Positions 31,257 to 41,669 of a stretch of DNA of 64,000 bases are shown here, in pieces; positions within the stretch are counted from its first letter, which is position 1, and each line of letters opens with the position of its first letter. The stretch lies in the NCBI GenBank assembly GCA_904066235.2, contig CAJFCV020000005.1:10969501-11033500 (forward strand). Direction: 5' to 3'. Both the position numbers and the translations under genes were made by a program. Source of the DNA: Bursaphelenchus xylophilus. Its lineage: Eukaryota; Nematoda; Chromadorea; Rhabditida; Aphelenchoididae. Under the pieces are notes generated by a model. That model was not told the DNA's origin. It did not search any database and saw only the letters and a list, made by a program, of their open reading frames with translations.

Positions 31257-32575
31257 TTGATCTTAGCTGTAGTTGACCCGAAAAGTCGCAACCCCAAAAT
31301 TTCTCACTTTGAACTTGCGATTTGCCGTGAAGAACTTCATCTTGCTCTGCTTCTGTTTCATGCAGCAGAAGGAACAAGAGTAGATCAATAGAAGCTCAAT
31401 TTAAGGTCTCGAATTATTCGGATCTATGTCCCATTTAGCGATTGTTTTTCTATGTCCCATTTAGGGATTAGTATTTGAACAAGCCTCTAGGATAATGGCT
31501 GACCAAACAGTGCCTCATAAAGTAGCAAAGCGAGACTGGAAATTATGAAACGAATCAAAAATGAGATTTTGAAGGCATTATATCTGCTTTTTTCATCGGT
31601 AAGATACCAATGTAACAGCTGGTAATCCCCATTCAAAATTCATTTCATTTCTAATCCGTATACGTTCTTTTTAACGGCTCAAATCTTGGCTAATCCGGTT
31701 TGATAACGTTGAAAATGTGGGTATTGCAGAACATTTTTGCGTTTTTTGCTGAAAAACGCTGATTTTTAGGGCAATTTCGGGGAAATCAAGGCAAAAACGT
31801 TAAATTAAAGTATTCTAAAGGTAAGTACAGAAGTTCTAAGAGCATAGTGCTTCCTATGAAACACTAAGATACATCGCTATGACCAGTATTCGCCGAAAAT
31901 TTAGAGATTTTTGCAAAAAATCTAGGAAAAATGGGAATTTTCCCGGATTTTGAGAGAAATACGAGTTTTTACGCATATTACAGTGTTCTAAAGATACGTA
32001 TAGAACTTCCAACAGCAGATTGCAGCAGATTATCCTGTATCATGCACTGAAGCTCAGCAAAATGGATGGTATTTACAGAAAATTGAGAGATTTTAGCGAA
32101 AAATCTCGGAAAAATGGGGAAATTTTGAGTTTTATGTAGATTACACTAATCTAAATGCAAAATTAATAGTTTTGAGAGAAGACTGATGCCTCTGACATGT
32201 TGTTGGAAAGAATTATTGCCGTAGATATTGCAATTTTTATGAGAAATTTAGTGAAAATGAGGGAAATTTGGGAATTTTTAGGGTTAATTGGATTTTAAGG
32301 CAAATTACAGTAATCTGATAGTAAAATCAGCTTTTACGGAGGTTGCAGACACTCTACAGTGTATTTACAATAAATAAAAAGGTTTGATTTGATTGATTTT
32401 TTATGAGTTTTAGTCAAAAAATTGCGAAAAAATGAGAAAAATGCGTCAAAAGTGATCCTCACGGTATTTTTGTTTAAAATTACTGTATTTTTTTATATTT
32501 TTGAACTATTTTTTGCTGTTATCTGCCTATAAGACAAATTTCCAAGGTCTATTACACATTATAATCCCACCTTAA
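31257..32575. other. AT-rich DNA with a degenerate ~175-bp repeat
   Basis: Between 31700 and 32420, blocks of the kind GAAAAATGGGAATTTT, then TTACAGT.ATCTAAA recur loosely and resemble the 26.3-26.9 kb repeat. No genes seen. Confidence 0.4.
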
Positions 32576-32869
32576 TCCAGTGCTTCCAGCCGCTGGCCAT
32601 GGCGGTTCCCTTGAAACGCATTCGTCGCTCCATTTTTGGGACTACAGTAATTTGAAGATGCGCAAGGGCAATTTGAAAGGTTCCGGCTCAAGGTTGAGGG
32701 CTATTTACGCTCGGCCAAAGTTTGCTTTGCGCATTTGCAGAAGTGAAATTTATATTGGATTAAAAAACACTTCAGATGGGAGCTCAGGTGGGGTATAATA
32801 TTTGGTCTTTCAAAATTATGAAATTTTTTTTGATTTTTTAAAATTTTTGGGTAAAAAAATTAAAAACAT

Positions 32870-33120
32870 TTTGCAAGGTGCGGCTAGAAAATTTTTTGCA
32901 CAGTGCGGAAAAAATAAATATTTTTTTTTTATTTTTTTTTTGATATTTTTAAAAAAATCAATTTTTTAATTTTTTTTTATTTAATTTTGAAATAAAATTG
33001 TAAAAAAAATAGAAAAAAATCGATTGCACAGTGCAAAAAAAATATTTTTAAAAATTTTTTTTTGAAAAATTTTAATTAAAAATATATAAAAAAAATAAAA
33101 AAAAATTCTCTGCACTGTTC
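32870..33120. repeat. Scattered TGCACAGTGC cores in AT-rich DNA
   Basis: Cores at about 32898 and 33024 with decayed relatives at 32874 and 33111, in long A/T runs. Confidence 0.5.
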
Positions 33121-33403
33121 AGTAAGATTTTTTAAATATTTTTTAACTAAAAACCGCAAAAAAATTTTTAAAAATTTAAAAAAAAAATTTTGAAAATTGA
33201 CTTTTAGAATTTTTAGGGCTTCTTATGTAAAATATGACTGTTCAGTAAGATTTTTTAAATATTTTTTAACTTAAAACCGCAAAAAAAATTTAAAAAATAA
33301 AAAAAAAATTTTTTTGATAATTGACTTTTCAGAATTTTCAGGGCTTTCTATGTAAAATACGAAGTACAAACGCCGAAAAATATTTTTTTTTATTTTTTTT
33401 AGG

Positions 33404-33946
33404 ATGAAATTAAAATTACGGAACAACTTTTCCAACAAAAACCTTGGCCTTTTGCTGTTTGACAACCCTTACACTGCTGGTAACGCCGAGAATATTTGTT
33501 TTTCCTACTCAATTGGCAATCTGAGCCGTTTTTTTCATCTGCCAAGGGTAAGGTTCCTCAAAAAAAAAAAAAAAAATTTTTTTTTGAATTTTGTTTTTAG
33601 GAATTACTGTGTAAACTACAGTAATTCCTACTGCTGAAAAGTAATTTTTACCCCAATATTTTTCCATTTTTTTTTGTTTTCCCACATTTTTCGTCAACAA
33701 AGTGCTTGAAATTTGCAGGGAAAAGGCTTCCGGGCCCTCGAAAAACGAGTTTGCCCTCGGGTCAAGAGTTCAAAATGGGTCCGAAATCGACGCTTCTTCA
33801 CGCCGAGAATTTTATTTTTCGGAACAGGTGATCGAACGCTTTTGGTCGTCAGAGTGTCGGATATATGGGAGAAAAGAAGGCTCGGATTACACGACAACAG
33901 AAATGATGACATAAAAAATAAAAAAAATAAAAAAGGTCATAATTGA
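33404..33946 (+). CDS. Two-exon ORF of unknown function, possibly lacking a 5' exon
   Basis: Exon 33404-33547 (48 codons from ATG) ends at a GTAAGG donor. Exon 33719-33946 follows an acceptor GAAATTTGCAG and runs 75 residues to TGA. The joined frame is in phase: it contains LGLLLFDNPYTAGNAENIC, then GKGFRALEKRVCPRVKSSKW, RILFFGTGDRTLLVVRVSDIW and a lysine-rich end. A further open segment at 32580-32798 precedes it but could not be spliced in phase. There is no recognised family; it may be an orphan gene or a relict. Confidence 0.35.
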
Positions 33947-34072
33947 GAGAATATATAATATATAAAAATCCGTATTTTACAAATACAAAAAAGAGAAAAA
34001 AATAATTTTTTTTTTTTTATTTTTTTATTTAAAAAAGGTCAAAAAAAATTTTTTTTTCTGATCACAAAAAGG

Positions 34073-35790
34073 TTATTTCTGCATAACGCGATATGCCAAA
34101 AAATCAAAAAACTCATAAAAATTTGTAAATTTCATTTTGCGAAGTTTTTTTTTGTCGAAAACAATTTTTCTTCAAATTTTCGGGGCTAAGGTAGTACAGC
34201 CCCCCAGTCCAGTTTAGCCTCCCATGACCCAGTACAACCCCCCTCGTCCATTCTGAACCCCAAAATTTATTTCAAAGAATTAATCCAAGTTGTATGGTCC
34301 AGCACAAATTAAAATCCAAAAAATTCTGAAATTTCTGCATAACGCGGTTTGAAAAATTGTCAAAATTGACTTTGAAATATAGATTTTAAAAAAAATGACT
34401 TATTAAAATTGAGATTTTTTAAATTTTCTTTGCTTTTCTTGCGCCCAAGAAAGTAAATTTCTGTATAACGCAATGTTCCAAAAAATCATAAAACTCATTA
34501 AAAAATTTGTCAATTTTATTTTGCAAAGTTTTTTTTATCAAAAATAAAATTTTTTGAAATTAAAATCCAAAAAATTCTGAAATTTCTGCATAACGCGGTT
34601 TGAAAAAACGTTAAAATCGGCTTTGCAATATATTTTTTCAAAAAAAATCACAGAGACTTTTTAAAATTCTTTGTTTTTCGATCCCAAAAAAGTGAATTTC
34701 TGCATAATGCGATCAAAAAAAAAATCAAAAAATTCGTAGAAAAATAAAAAATTTAAAAAAATACAATTCTTTGACGATTTTTTCAAATTTCGATCTTAAA
34801 TTCACCCAAGTCTTTATATATTTTCTCCCCAAGTCTGATGTAATTCTCCCCCCAAAACCCCCATGGCCAGTGCCTCCCAACCCATCATTAAATTTATCTC
34901 CCCAAACAATGCCTGATTAATTGCCAGGAACCCACTTTCGACATACAATACAACAAAGACAAAGGTGGGGAAACAAGTGTCGAAAGTGCGATGAATAAAT
35001 GACAATGGGAAAGTGTTGGCGGGGAATACGAAATGTCGTATGAAATAGACGGGGGTTTGGAATGCGGAGAGCTAGAAAGGTGGGTAATGGATACACAGTG
35101 TTATTGATTTATTTATCGAATTTTGGAGGGAAATTCGTCAGCTTGAATAAGAATAAATAAATAATAAAAGTAGTTTGAGAGATTAAAAAGAATTTTTCAG
35201 ATTTTTTGGGGGTAAAATCTCGCCTCAGAAGCTAAAGATTCAAAAAAAAATAAAAAAGAAATTTTAATTTAAATAAAAAATATTTTTTAAATAAAAAAAA
35301 TTTTTTTTTGAAATTTTTTGGGGTGTTTCTGCATAACGCGACTTAAATTTTTTTTGATGAAAAAAACAAAAAAAAATTTTTTTTAATTTAAATAAAAAAC
35401 ATTTTTTGAATAAAAAAAAATTTTTTTTTATTTTTTTGAGTGTTTCTGCATAACGCGACTTAAATTTTTTTTGATGAAAAAACAAAAAAAATTTTTTTTA
35501 ATTTAAATAAAAAACATTTTTTGAATAAAAAAAAATTTTTTTTATTTTTTTGAGTGTTTCTGCATAACGCGACTTAAAATTTTTTTATTAAAAAAATAAA
35601 AAAAAATTTTTTTAATTTAAATAAAAAATTATTTTTTGCATAAAAAAATTTTTTTTGAAATTTTTTGGGGTGTTTCTGCATAACGCGACTTAAAATTTTT
35701 GTTATGAAAAAATTTTTATAATAAAAAAAAACAAATTTTTTGATTTTTCTAAACTCATCTTCTTGACATTTCCGCATAACGCGACCCAAA
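34073..35790. repeat. TTTCTGCATAACGCG repeats in extremely AT-rich DNA
   Basis: Units at about 34075, 34335, 34455, 34587, 34697, 35326, 35446, 35558, 35673 and 35768; the five from 35326 onward are spaced 95-120 bases and embedded in A- and T-runs. No coding potential. Confidence 0.85.
34184..34310. mobile_element. Truncated copy of the GGGGCTAAGGTAGT MITE
   Basis: GGGGCTAAGGTAGTACAGCC to GTATGGTCCAGCACA is the complement of 37987-38109; only one end is present. Confidence 0.75.
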
Positions 35791-36164
35791 ATTTATTTAA
35801 AAAAATTTAAAAAAAAAATTTTATTTTTGCCACAAAAAATTATTTTTTAGAAATGACGTATTTTACAAAATTTTTTTTTCATGTCAGCCCTCAACCCTTT
35901 AAAAAACAAAATTTTTTGGTCCATTTTTCAAAAAAAAAGTATCAAAATTTTGTCTCTAAATTGTATTATACAAAGCCATACGTAAATACGAAATTGCCTT
36001 CTCCAACATATAATCCGACTACAAGTTCTCCCCGTTCTTGTTATTCCTACAAAAAATGTTTACAAAACACAACAAAATGGATTTAATTAGGGTTTACGTC
36101 AGATGGGCATAATAATATAGTCTTTCCCAACGTTCGGAAATACCCGGGAAAGGCTCAAAGTGCG

Positions 36165-36350
36165 ATGCATTATTTTCCCGACAGACTGATATGTCCATGA
36201 ACTTTACGAAAATATATAGTCATATATATGAACTATCAAAATCGCATCGCCGCCAAGGTAATGAATTGTGAAAATCAAATTGCTTTTAACTTCAGCGACG
36301 CGGTTTTCGATGCGAAATTGTGCTCATTATTTTCCCGACAGACAGATAAA
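36165..36350. mobile_element. Two partial CAGTCTGTCGGG MITE ends
   Basis: GCATTATTTTCCCGACAGACTGATA at about 36168-36191 and GTGCTCATTATTTTCCCGAC with AGACAGATA at 36311-36348; left ends are degraded. The second has the family interior CAGCGACGCGGTTTTCGATG. Confidence 0.6.
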
Positions 36351-36401
36351 TCATGATTGCCAAGAAGCTTACAGTACACTGTTTCTGTATAGTATAAGTT
36401 A

Positions 36402-36516
36402 CCAGTCCGTCGGGGAAATAATGTGGATTTATCGCAGCAAAATTTCTAGCCGTCGCAATGCGATAATGGGCAATTACAAGGTCCGATAAATCCATATTAT
36501 TTTCCCGACAGACTGA
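36402..36516. mobile_element. Short MITE, CAGTCTGTCGGG family, TA-flanked
   Basis: CCAGTCCGTCGGGGAAATAA and ATTATTTTCCCGACAGACTGA with TA on both sides; 115 bp. Confidence 0.8.
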
Positions 36517-36570
36517 TATGTCCATGCACTTTACAAAAGTATATATTTGTCTATATGTATAGATGTATCA

Positions 36571-36719
36571 TCAGTCTGTCGGGAAAATAATGAGCACTCT
36601 GTCGCAGCGAAAATTGCATCGCCGAAAATGAACTCTCTCGCTCAAAATCAAATTGCTTTTCTCTTCAGCGACACGAGGATTGTTGCCGCGAAATACTCAT
36701 CATTTTCCCGACAGACTGA
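36571..36719. mobile_element. MITE, CAGTCTGTCGGG family
   Basis: TCAGTCTGTCGGGAAAATAA and CATTTTCCCGACAGACTGA, followed by TA on the right only. The interior has GTCGCAGCGAAAATTGC. Confidence 0.8.
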
Positions 36720-36721
36720 TA

Positions 36722-37230
36722 GAGATTTTTCCCGACCCTTCCCCAAATAAACACACAAACATCCCCCCAAATGTCAGACACCCCAAAAATCAAACGTGTT
36801 TATGCGGCGCCCAAAAACAAAAAAACCGGCCCTGAGGCGCCGGGATTTCCGAGAGATCTCGGCCGAGCCGAGATCAACCTCATGTAGAAGCCATATGGCC
36901 GGGAACACATTCGACGCCGCAGGGCATGCGGTTTTCGAAACGAACAAGGCGGCCGAAAAGTTATGCGCCATGACTAATTGGTTGTTATGGGAGTCGTAAT
37001 GAAACGGGCGAGAATTATGAGGGAAGATCAATGGGAGAGGGGTAATTAAAGCGTATTGTCAGGGAACATGGTAGTTTTGAGGGAAATTGAAGGGCTCGGG
37101 AAGTCAAAAATATCATAGAAAAAGGGCGGTTTGAAACAAGTGGTGATGTTTGGAAATGACAAAAAAAACAAAGATCAATGAAAAATCAAAAAATCAAAGA
37201 AAAAATGCAATTTTTTATATGAAATCGTCA
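36722..37230. other. Unassigned intergenic DNA
   Basis: Includes a near-palindrome AGATCTCGGCCGAGCCGAGATC (36855-36876, split GATCTCGGC/GCCGAGATC). Open frames overlap on both strands with no support. Confidence 0.4.
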
Positions 37231-37287
37231 GTTATCAGTCTGTCGGGAAAATAATGAGCACATATGTCGATCTTACTGAACTGACAG

Positions 37288-37730
37288 GGGAAGTACCCCA
37301 AGTGCGACGCTCAGATTTGGATGAAACTTGGCACAAATTTAGAACAATTTTTTCGAAAATACATGCAAGAATTCTAGATTGCGCTTTGCAATAGCAACCA
37401 AGATTTTTAGATCGAAAGTCCACGAAATTTTGGCACTTTTTGCCGAATTTCGGCACTAAAATTTTCATACCTATTTCTACCATAGAGAGTAATGTTTCCA
37501 CAAAAAATTAATTTTTTCCGCATGAGACTAGCAAAGTTATGGCCAAAAAGTGTTTTTCTCTCTGACCGCTCTCCGCGTTTAGCGTACTCTCTCGGCGGCA
37601 AAAATCGTTCAATATCTCGGCGGCGTTTGCAAAGCGTGAGCTAAAAATTTCAGGAATTGGTATTTAGTTTATGCCCGACGCGTGTGTAAAATTTAAGGAA
37701 AATCTGAGCGTCGCACTTGGGGTACTTCCC
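37288..37730. mobile_element. Complete MITE with GGGAAGTACCCCAAGTGCG ends
   Basis: Ends GGGAAGTACCCCAAGTGCGAC plus GCTCAGATTT, and the exact complement AAATCTGAGC plus GTCGCACTTGGGGTACTTCCC. 443 bp. The interior has CTCTCTGACCGCTCTCCGCG and GTTCAATATCTCGGCGGC, the blocks scattered at 12.2, 14.0, 16.5, 17.1, 27.6 and 43.3 kb. No clear target duplication. A lone CAGTCTGTCGGG MITE end lies just left (37233-37256). Confidence 0.85.
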
Positions 37731-37742
37731 TAGTGAATAATT

Positions 37743-38109
37743 GGGGCTTCGGTAGTTCAGCCCCCAACGAAAGGTAGTTCAAACCCCCACTGTTTTGCCC
37801 GTTTCACACCCCACATAATGAAAAAATTAGAATAATACAAAAAATGTAAGTGGGGGTTTGATCTACTACGTTGGGGGCTTCATCTCAAACGTAGGGGGCT
37901 TTATCTAAAACGGAGGGGGCTTCATCTAAAACGTAGGGGGCTTTATCTAAAACGTAGGGGGCTTCATCTAAAACGTAGGGGGCTTGTGCTGGACCATACA
38001 ACTTGGATTAATTCTTTGAAATAAATTTTGGGGTTCAGAATGGACGAAGGGGGTTGTACTGGGTCATGGGGGGCGAAACTGGACTGGGGGGCTGTACTAC
38101 CTTAGCCCC
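37743..38109. mobile_element. MITE with GGGGCTNCGGTAGT ends, 8-bp duplication and internal tandem repeat
   Basis: Ends GGGGCTTCGGTAGTTCAGCC and CTGTACTACCTTAGCCCC. GAATAATT flanks both sides (37735-37742 and 38110-38117). Inside, GGGGGCTTCATCTAAAACGTA-type units of about 22 bases repeat six times at 37860-37990. Confidence 0.87.
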
Positions 38110-38284
38110 GAATAATTTAGCAGACAAGTGCACCAATTGAGGAAATTTATGGACAAAAGAAAGCCAAAAAATTTTTTCCTCTCTGACGGCTCAGTCTTTA
38201 TGATTTCTTTTCGTTTTGTGTTTTCTTTCGGCGGCAAGAGCAAAAATTTTCAAAAAATGAATTCGAGGCAAAAAGTCCTTGGAA

Positions 38285-38665
38285 TTTTGCATCCGGGAAG
38301 TATCAAAATGTGGCAAAATACCTCCTTCTCCAAGTGAAAAAACTTGGTTTCAAAAGCTCATTTTCTGATGGAGCTCTTCAAAACGAAGTTTTTTTTTCAC
38401 TTGGAGAGGGAGGTATTTTGCCACATTTTTGATACTTCTCGGATGCAAAATGGTACTTTTTTGCCACTGGATCAGGTCCCTCACTGTAGATAAAATAAGA
38501 AAAAGTGGACATTTTGCAAGTCTTCGCCAAGTATACGCAGCCTCCGCCGAGCCTTCGCCGACCATCCGACGGTCTTGCCAGGCCTCGTAGACATTTCCTA
38601 CAACTTTTTTTTGGGTATCCACCTAAACTATGCCCTTTATCGAGGGTTTTCCCGAACTTCCGTCG
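38285..38665. mobile_element. Partial TA-type MITE plus associated repeat
   Basis: GCATCCGGGAAGTATCAAAA..., with complement ending at about 38450, then GGATCAGGTCCCTCACTGTA at 38469. Its left terminus is missing. The following block (CCTCGTAGACATTTCCTACA, CCTTTATCGAGGGTTTTCCC) recurs at 41278-41355. Confidence 0.7.
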
Positions 38666-39050
38666 ACGCCCGTGCCCGAAGTGTACACAAAATTCGAGGA
38701 AAATTTGAGCGTCGCATTTGCTGTCGAATCTGGCTTATTTCCTTGTAAAATCCACCTTCTTCAAACTCTAAATAATCAACTTTTTGTCAAATACCTCTTC
38801 AAAATATGTATTCGACTACAAAAACGATTGAAATGAAGCCGCGAGCATCGCAGAGTAAGCGCCATTTGTGATGTAATAAAAGTTGTAATCAACCTTCAAT
38901 TAGCCCTTTTTTACGAAAGCTATTGAAGAAAAAGTGCAGAATAAAACGCCTTACTCTCCACGAGGAGCACGCCGATAATTGTATTCGAATTCAGGTAGAA
39001 AGTGGAATTGTATTATGGACAAAAACAAGCGGAACGTGCAGATACTTGTC
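38666..39050. other. Unassigned AT-rich DNA
   Basis: GAAAATTTGAGCGTCGCATTTG at 38697 is a decayed end of the 37288 MITE family. Nothing else recognised. Confidence 0.4.
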
Positions 39051-39292
39051 TTTCCATAAAGTGCGTAGACTTTCTCGGCCTTTTCTCCCAGGGCATGTTG
39101 ACGCGATAATTTTCGTATTACTTTGCACTTGCAATTTCTTTCCGCACGCCCGAATTCGACCCGATTCAGCTGAGAAAAGCGGGCGTCGCAGCGATATTGC
39201 AATTGCACGGTGCAAAAGGTCCAATACACCCCGAAAAAAGGGGTTTTATGCACAGTGCGGAAAACGAAAAAAAGTCTATGCACTTTATGCAA
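39051..39292. mobile_element. Foldback element with CATAAAGTGCGTAGAC ends
   Basis: CATAAAGTGCGTAGACTTTC at 39055 and AAAAAGTCTATGCACTTTATG ending about 39290. The interior includes GTCGCAGCGATATTGC and two TGCACAGTGC-type cores. Confidence 0.65.
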
Positions 39293-39396
39293 TAACTATA
39301 AGTTCGTTTGCAGATATTCGGGCCGGGCTTTAAATTGGGGAAAAAGTTGCGACTAATCCACAGAATTTTCCCGACAGACTGATAGTATTTTTTTTT

Positions 39397-39516
39397 CAAA
39401 AAGTGCGTAGACTTAAAAAAAACTTGCGACGCGACGATTTTTCAATTCCACAGTACAAAAGGTCAAATGCAGGGGGCCGAGAAACATGCGACAAAAAGTC
39501 CACGCACTTTTGAAAA
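39397..39516. mobile_element. Short foldback element, AAAAGTGCGTAGAC ends
   Basis: CAAAAAGTGCGTAGACTTAA and AAAAAGTCCACGCACTTTTG at the two ends. A MITE end CCCGACAGACTGATAG lies just left (39370). Confidence 0.6.
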
Positions 39517-39529
39517 AGCATAAAATTTT

Positions 39530-39841
39530 CATAAAGTGCGTAGACTTTTTTCTCTTTCGCACAGTGCATTTTGAACTCTTTCCCTCGCTTGTCGCAAACG
39601 CACAGTGCATTTTTTCTTTCGTTTTGCACAGTGCAGACCCCCAAAATAATAAAGATAAAATGCACGGTGCAAAAAGACCAGAGGTTTTTTGTGCACAGTG
39701 CAGGGCGCGACATAAACCGCAAAGGCTTTTCGACAGCGTCGCCGCGAATTTGGCGCACGCGACAGACATTGCACCGTGCAAAAAGGCGAAAAAACAAATG
39801 CACTGTGCGCTGCGAAGAAAAAGTCTACGCACTTTTTGAAA
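39530..39841. mobile_element. Foldback element with CATAAAGTGCGTAGAC ends and TGCACAGTGC cargo
   Basis: TTTCATAAAGTGCGTAGACT and AAGTCTACGCACTTTTTGAA form the ends. Nine cores inside, with CTTGTCGCAAACGCACAGTG (the widespread module) and GACAGCGTCGCCGCG. Confidence 0.75.
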
Positions 39842-39923
39842 AAAAAATCTGTCAATCTGTCAGGAAAATTGTGTGGATTTGTCGCCACAAAAAAAATCTA
39901 CGCACTTTTTGAAAAAAATGCTG

Positions 39924-40095
39924 TCAGTCTGTCGGGAAAATACTGTGGATTTCTCGCCCCAAAAAATGTCAAAATTTTTGAGGTTTTGTTGGCCGCTGTC
40001 GCGTACCAAACATCCAGTTTTGGCAATCGTCGCAAAGCGATGATAAGCGATTCCAAAACGCGCGACGAATCCACATTATTTTCCCGACAGACTGA
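39924..40095. mobile_element. MITE, CAGTCTGTCGGG family
   Basis: TCAGTCTGTCGGGAAAATAC and ATTATTTTCCCGACAGACTGA. The interior has TCGTCGCAAAGCGATGATAAGC. A degraded left end of another copy (CAATCTGTCAGGAAAATTGT) is at 39855. Confidence 0.78.
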
Positions 40096-40097
40096 TA

Positions 40098-40925
40098 ACA
40101 CTATAAAGTGAGTCAGAGAGACAGAACAGACTAATAACACAGAGCGGGTCAGAGGAAATCTGATTTTTTCTTTATCTCGCAGCTACTGCCCTCATTTTTG
40201 TTGCCAATTTCTCCATTTCAATCATCCTCAACAGTTGCCAATTTCTCACAAAACGGCCCCAAAAACCCCCATTCAAAGGCCTTAGGGCCGGCCCGAATAT
40301 TTGTCAATCACGCTCGCCACATCGATCACTCCTCCGTTCGCAAAATCAGACAACAATTTCGAAGCAATTCCCCATAAAACAGCCGATATTATAATATTAT
40401 CCATGGCATTAGCCCAAGAATCCATATGACTTTTTCAAGACCGTTTTCACGAACTTTGAGGCAATTAGGCTCGCAATTGGAATGCACGGAATGCCCGTTT
40501 CATGGCCTCGGGCACTCTGCGATTTCCGCAATCTCTCGCCGACTTGAGCACCTGTCTGTTTTCCCGCTTCTTCCGGTAATTAAAGTGGGGGGTTTCGCCG
40601 ACATTCTGACGGGCTTTTGATCTCCGAAATGGATCAGGGTTCATTGCAATTGTCTGGAGAGGGAATTGGGGAGGCCGGAAAAGGGCATGTTGATGGGATT
40701 CCGGATTGAAAAGGGCTAGGAGAAGGCTTAGTTTGTAGAAATAACAATACTGAAAGACTGATCAGGTCCTAAAATAGCTTAATTATCATCTATTTTGAGG
40801 TATTTTACAATGTTCTCACATCAATAATATCTAGATAAAAGTTACGGATCTTCGTTTTTTTCTCTGTAAGTTTTCGTATTTTATATACTAAAATAATGCA
40901 GCATGAAGAAAACTAACGTTAGTAA
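40098..40925. other. Unassigned intergenic DNA
   Basis: Holds one TAATATTATCCATGG motif (40391-40405). Unusually free of recognised repeats for this region; open frames are unsupported. Confidence 0.4.
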
Positions 40926-40927
40926 TA

Positions 40928-41184
40928 CAGTGGTGGACCTGATCCATTAGCAAAAAACATGCCATTTTGCATCCGGGAAGCATCAAAAATGCCGCAAAAT
41001 TCCTCCTTTTCCAAGTGAAAAAACTCTGATTTCAAAAGCGCACCCACTCTTTTTTTGAGAGAAAAAGGTGCATTTTTCAAAACGGAGTTTTTTTTAGTTG
41101 GAGAGGGAGGTATTTCGCCACATTTTTGATACTTCCCGGATGCAAAATGACACGTTTTTTACCACTGGATCAGGTCCCTCACTG
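40928..41184. mobile_element. Complete TA-flanked MITE, CAGTGGTGGACCTGATCCA ends
   Basis: CAGTGGTGGACCTGATCCA (40928) and TGGATCAGGTCCCTCACTG (to 41184) with TA directly outside each. The interior is a long inverted repeat (GCATCCGGGAAGCATC / GATACTTCCCGGATGC). 257 bp; same family as 30926-31139. Confidence 0.85.
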
Positions 41185-41199
41185 TAGATAAAAGAAAAA

Positions 41200-41365
41200 A
41201 AATGGGCATATTGCAGGTCTCCGCCATCTCCGCCGAGTCTCCGCCGAGCCTCCGCCGACCATCCAACGGCTTTGCCAGGCCTCGTAGACATTTCCTACAG
41301 CCTTTTTTTTGGGTATCCACCTGAACTATGCCCTTTATCGAGGGTTTTCCCGAACTACCGTCGAC
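41200..41365. repeat. Dispersed block adjoining TA-type MITEs
   Basis: CCGCCGAGTCTCCGCCGAGC, CCTCGTAGACATTTCCTACA and CCCTTTATCGAGGGTTTTCC are shared with 38515-38665. Confidence 0.75.
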
Positions 41366-41669
41366 CCGAAAAGTCGGGAGGCGCGCGAAAATCAGAACGC
41401 GATCAGAGAGGAACGGCATCCTTGGCCGTCATATCGCCTTCTCTTTTTCTGGTGTTCTAAGGTTTCTTCGGCTGTTAGGGACGAACTAGAGAATAAATAA
41501 GTGCAGAATGTCGTGCGTCATAACGGAGAAAGTAAACAAGAGTGGGGTTCTTTGCAAAAAAGTTTGAAATGAGGACGGATTTTATTATGGAAAAATCTCA
41601 TTTCTAGGGTCCAAAAAAACAACTTCCAAGTCCGATAATCCTGTCGCCTCCGCAAACGGCGGCAACGTG

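Noticed and set aside
36774..37031. Overlapping ORFs of 67-85 codons on both strands around 36.8-37.0 kb
   Set aside because: There is no splice support or family. The GC-richer stretch alone explains the open frames.
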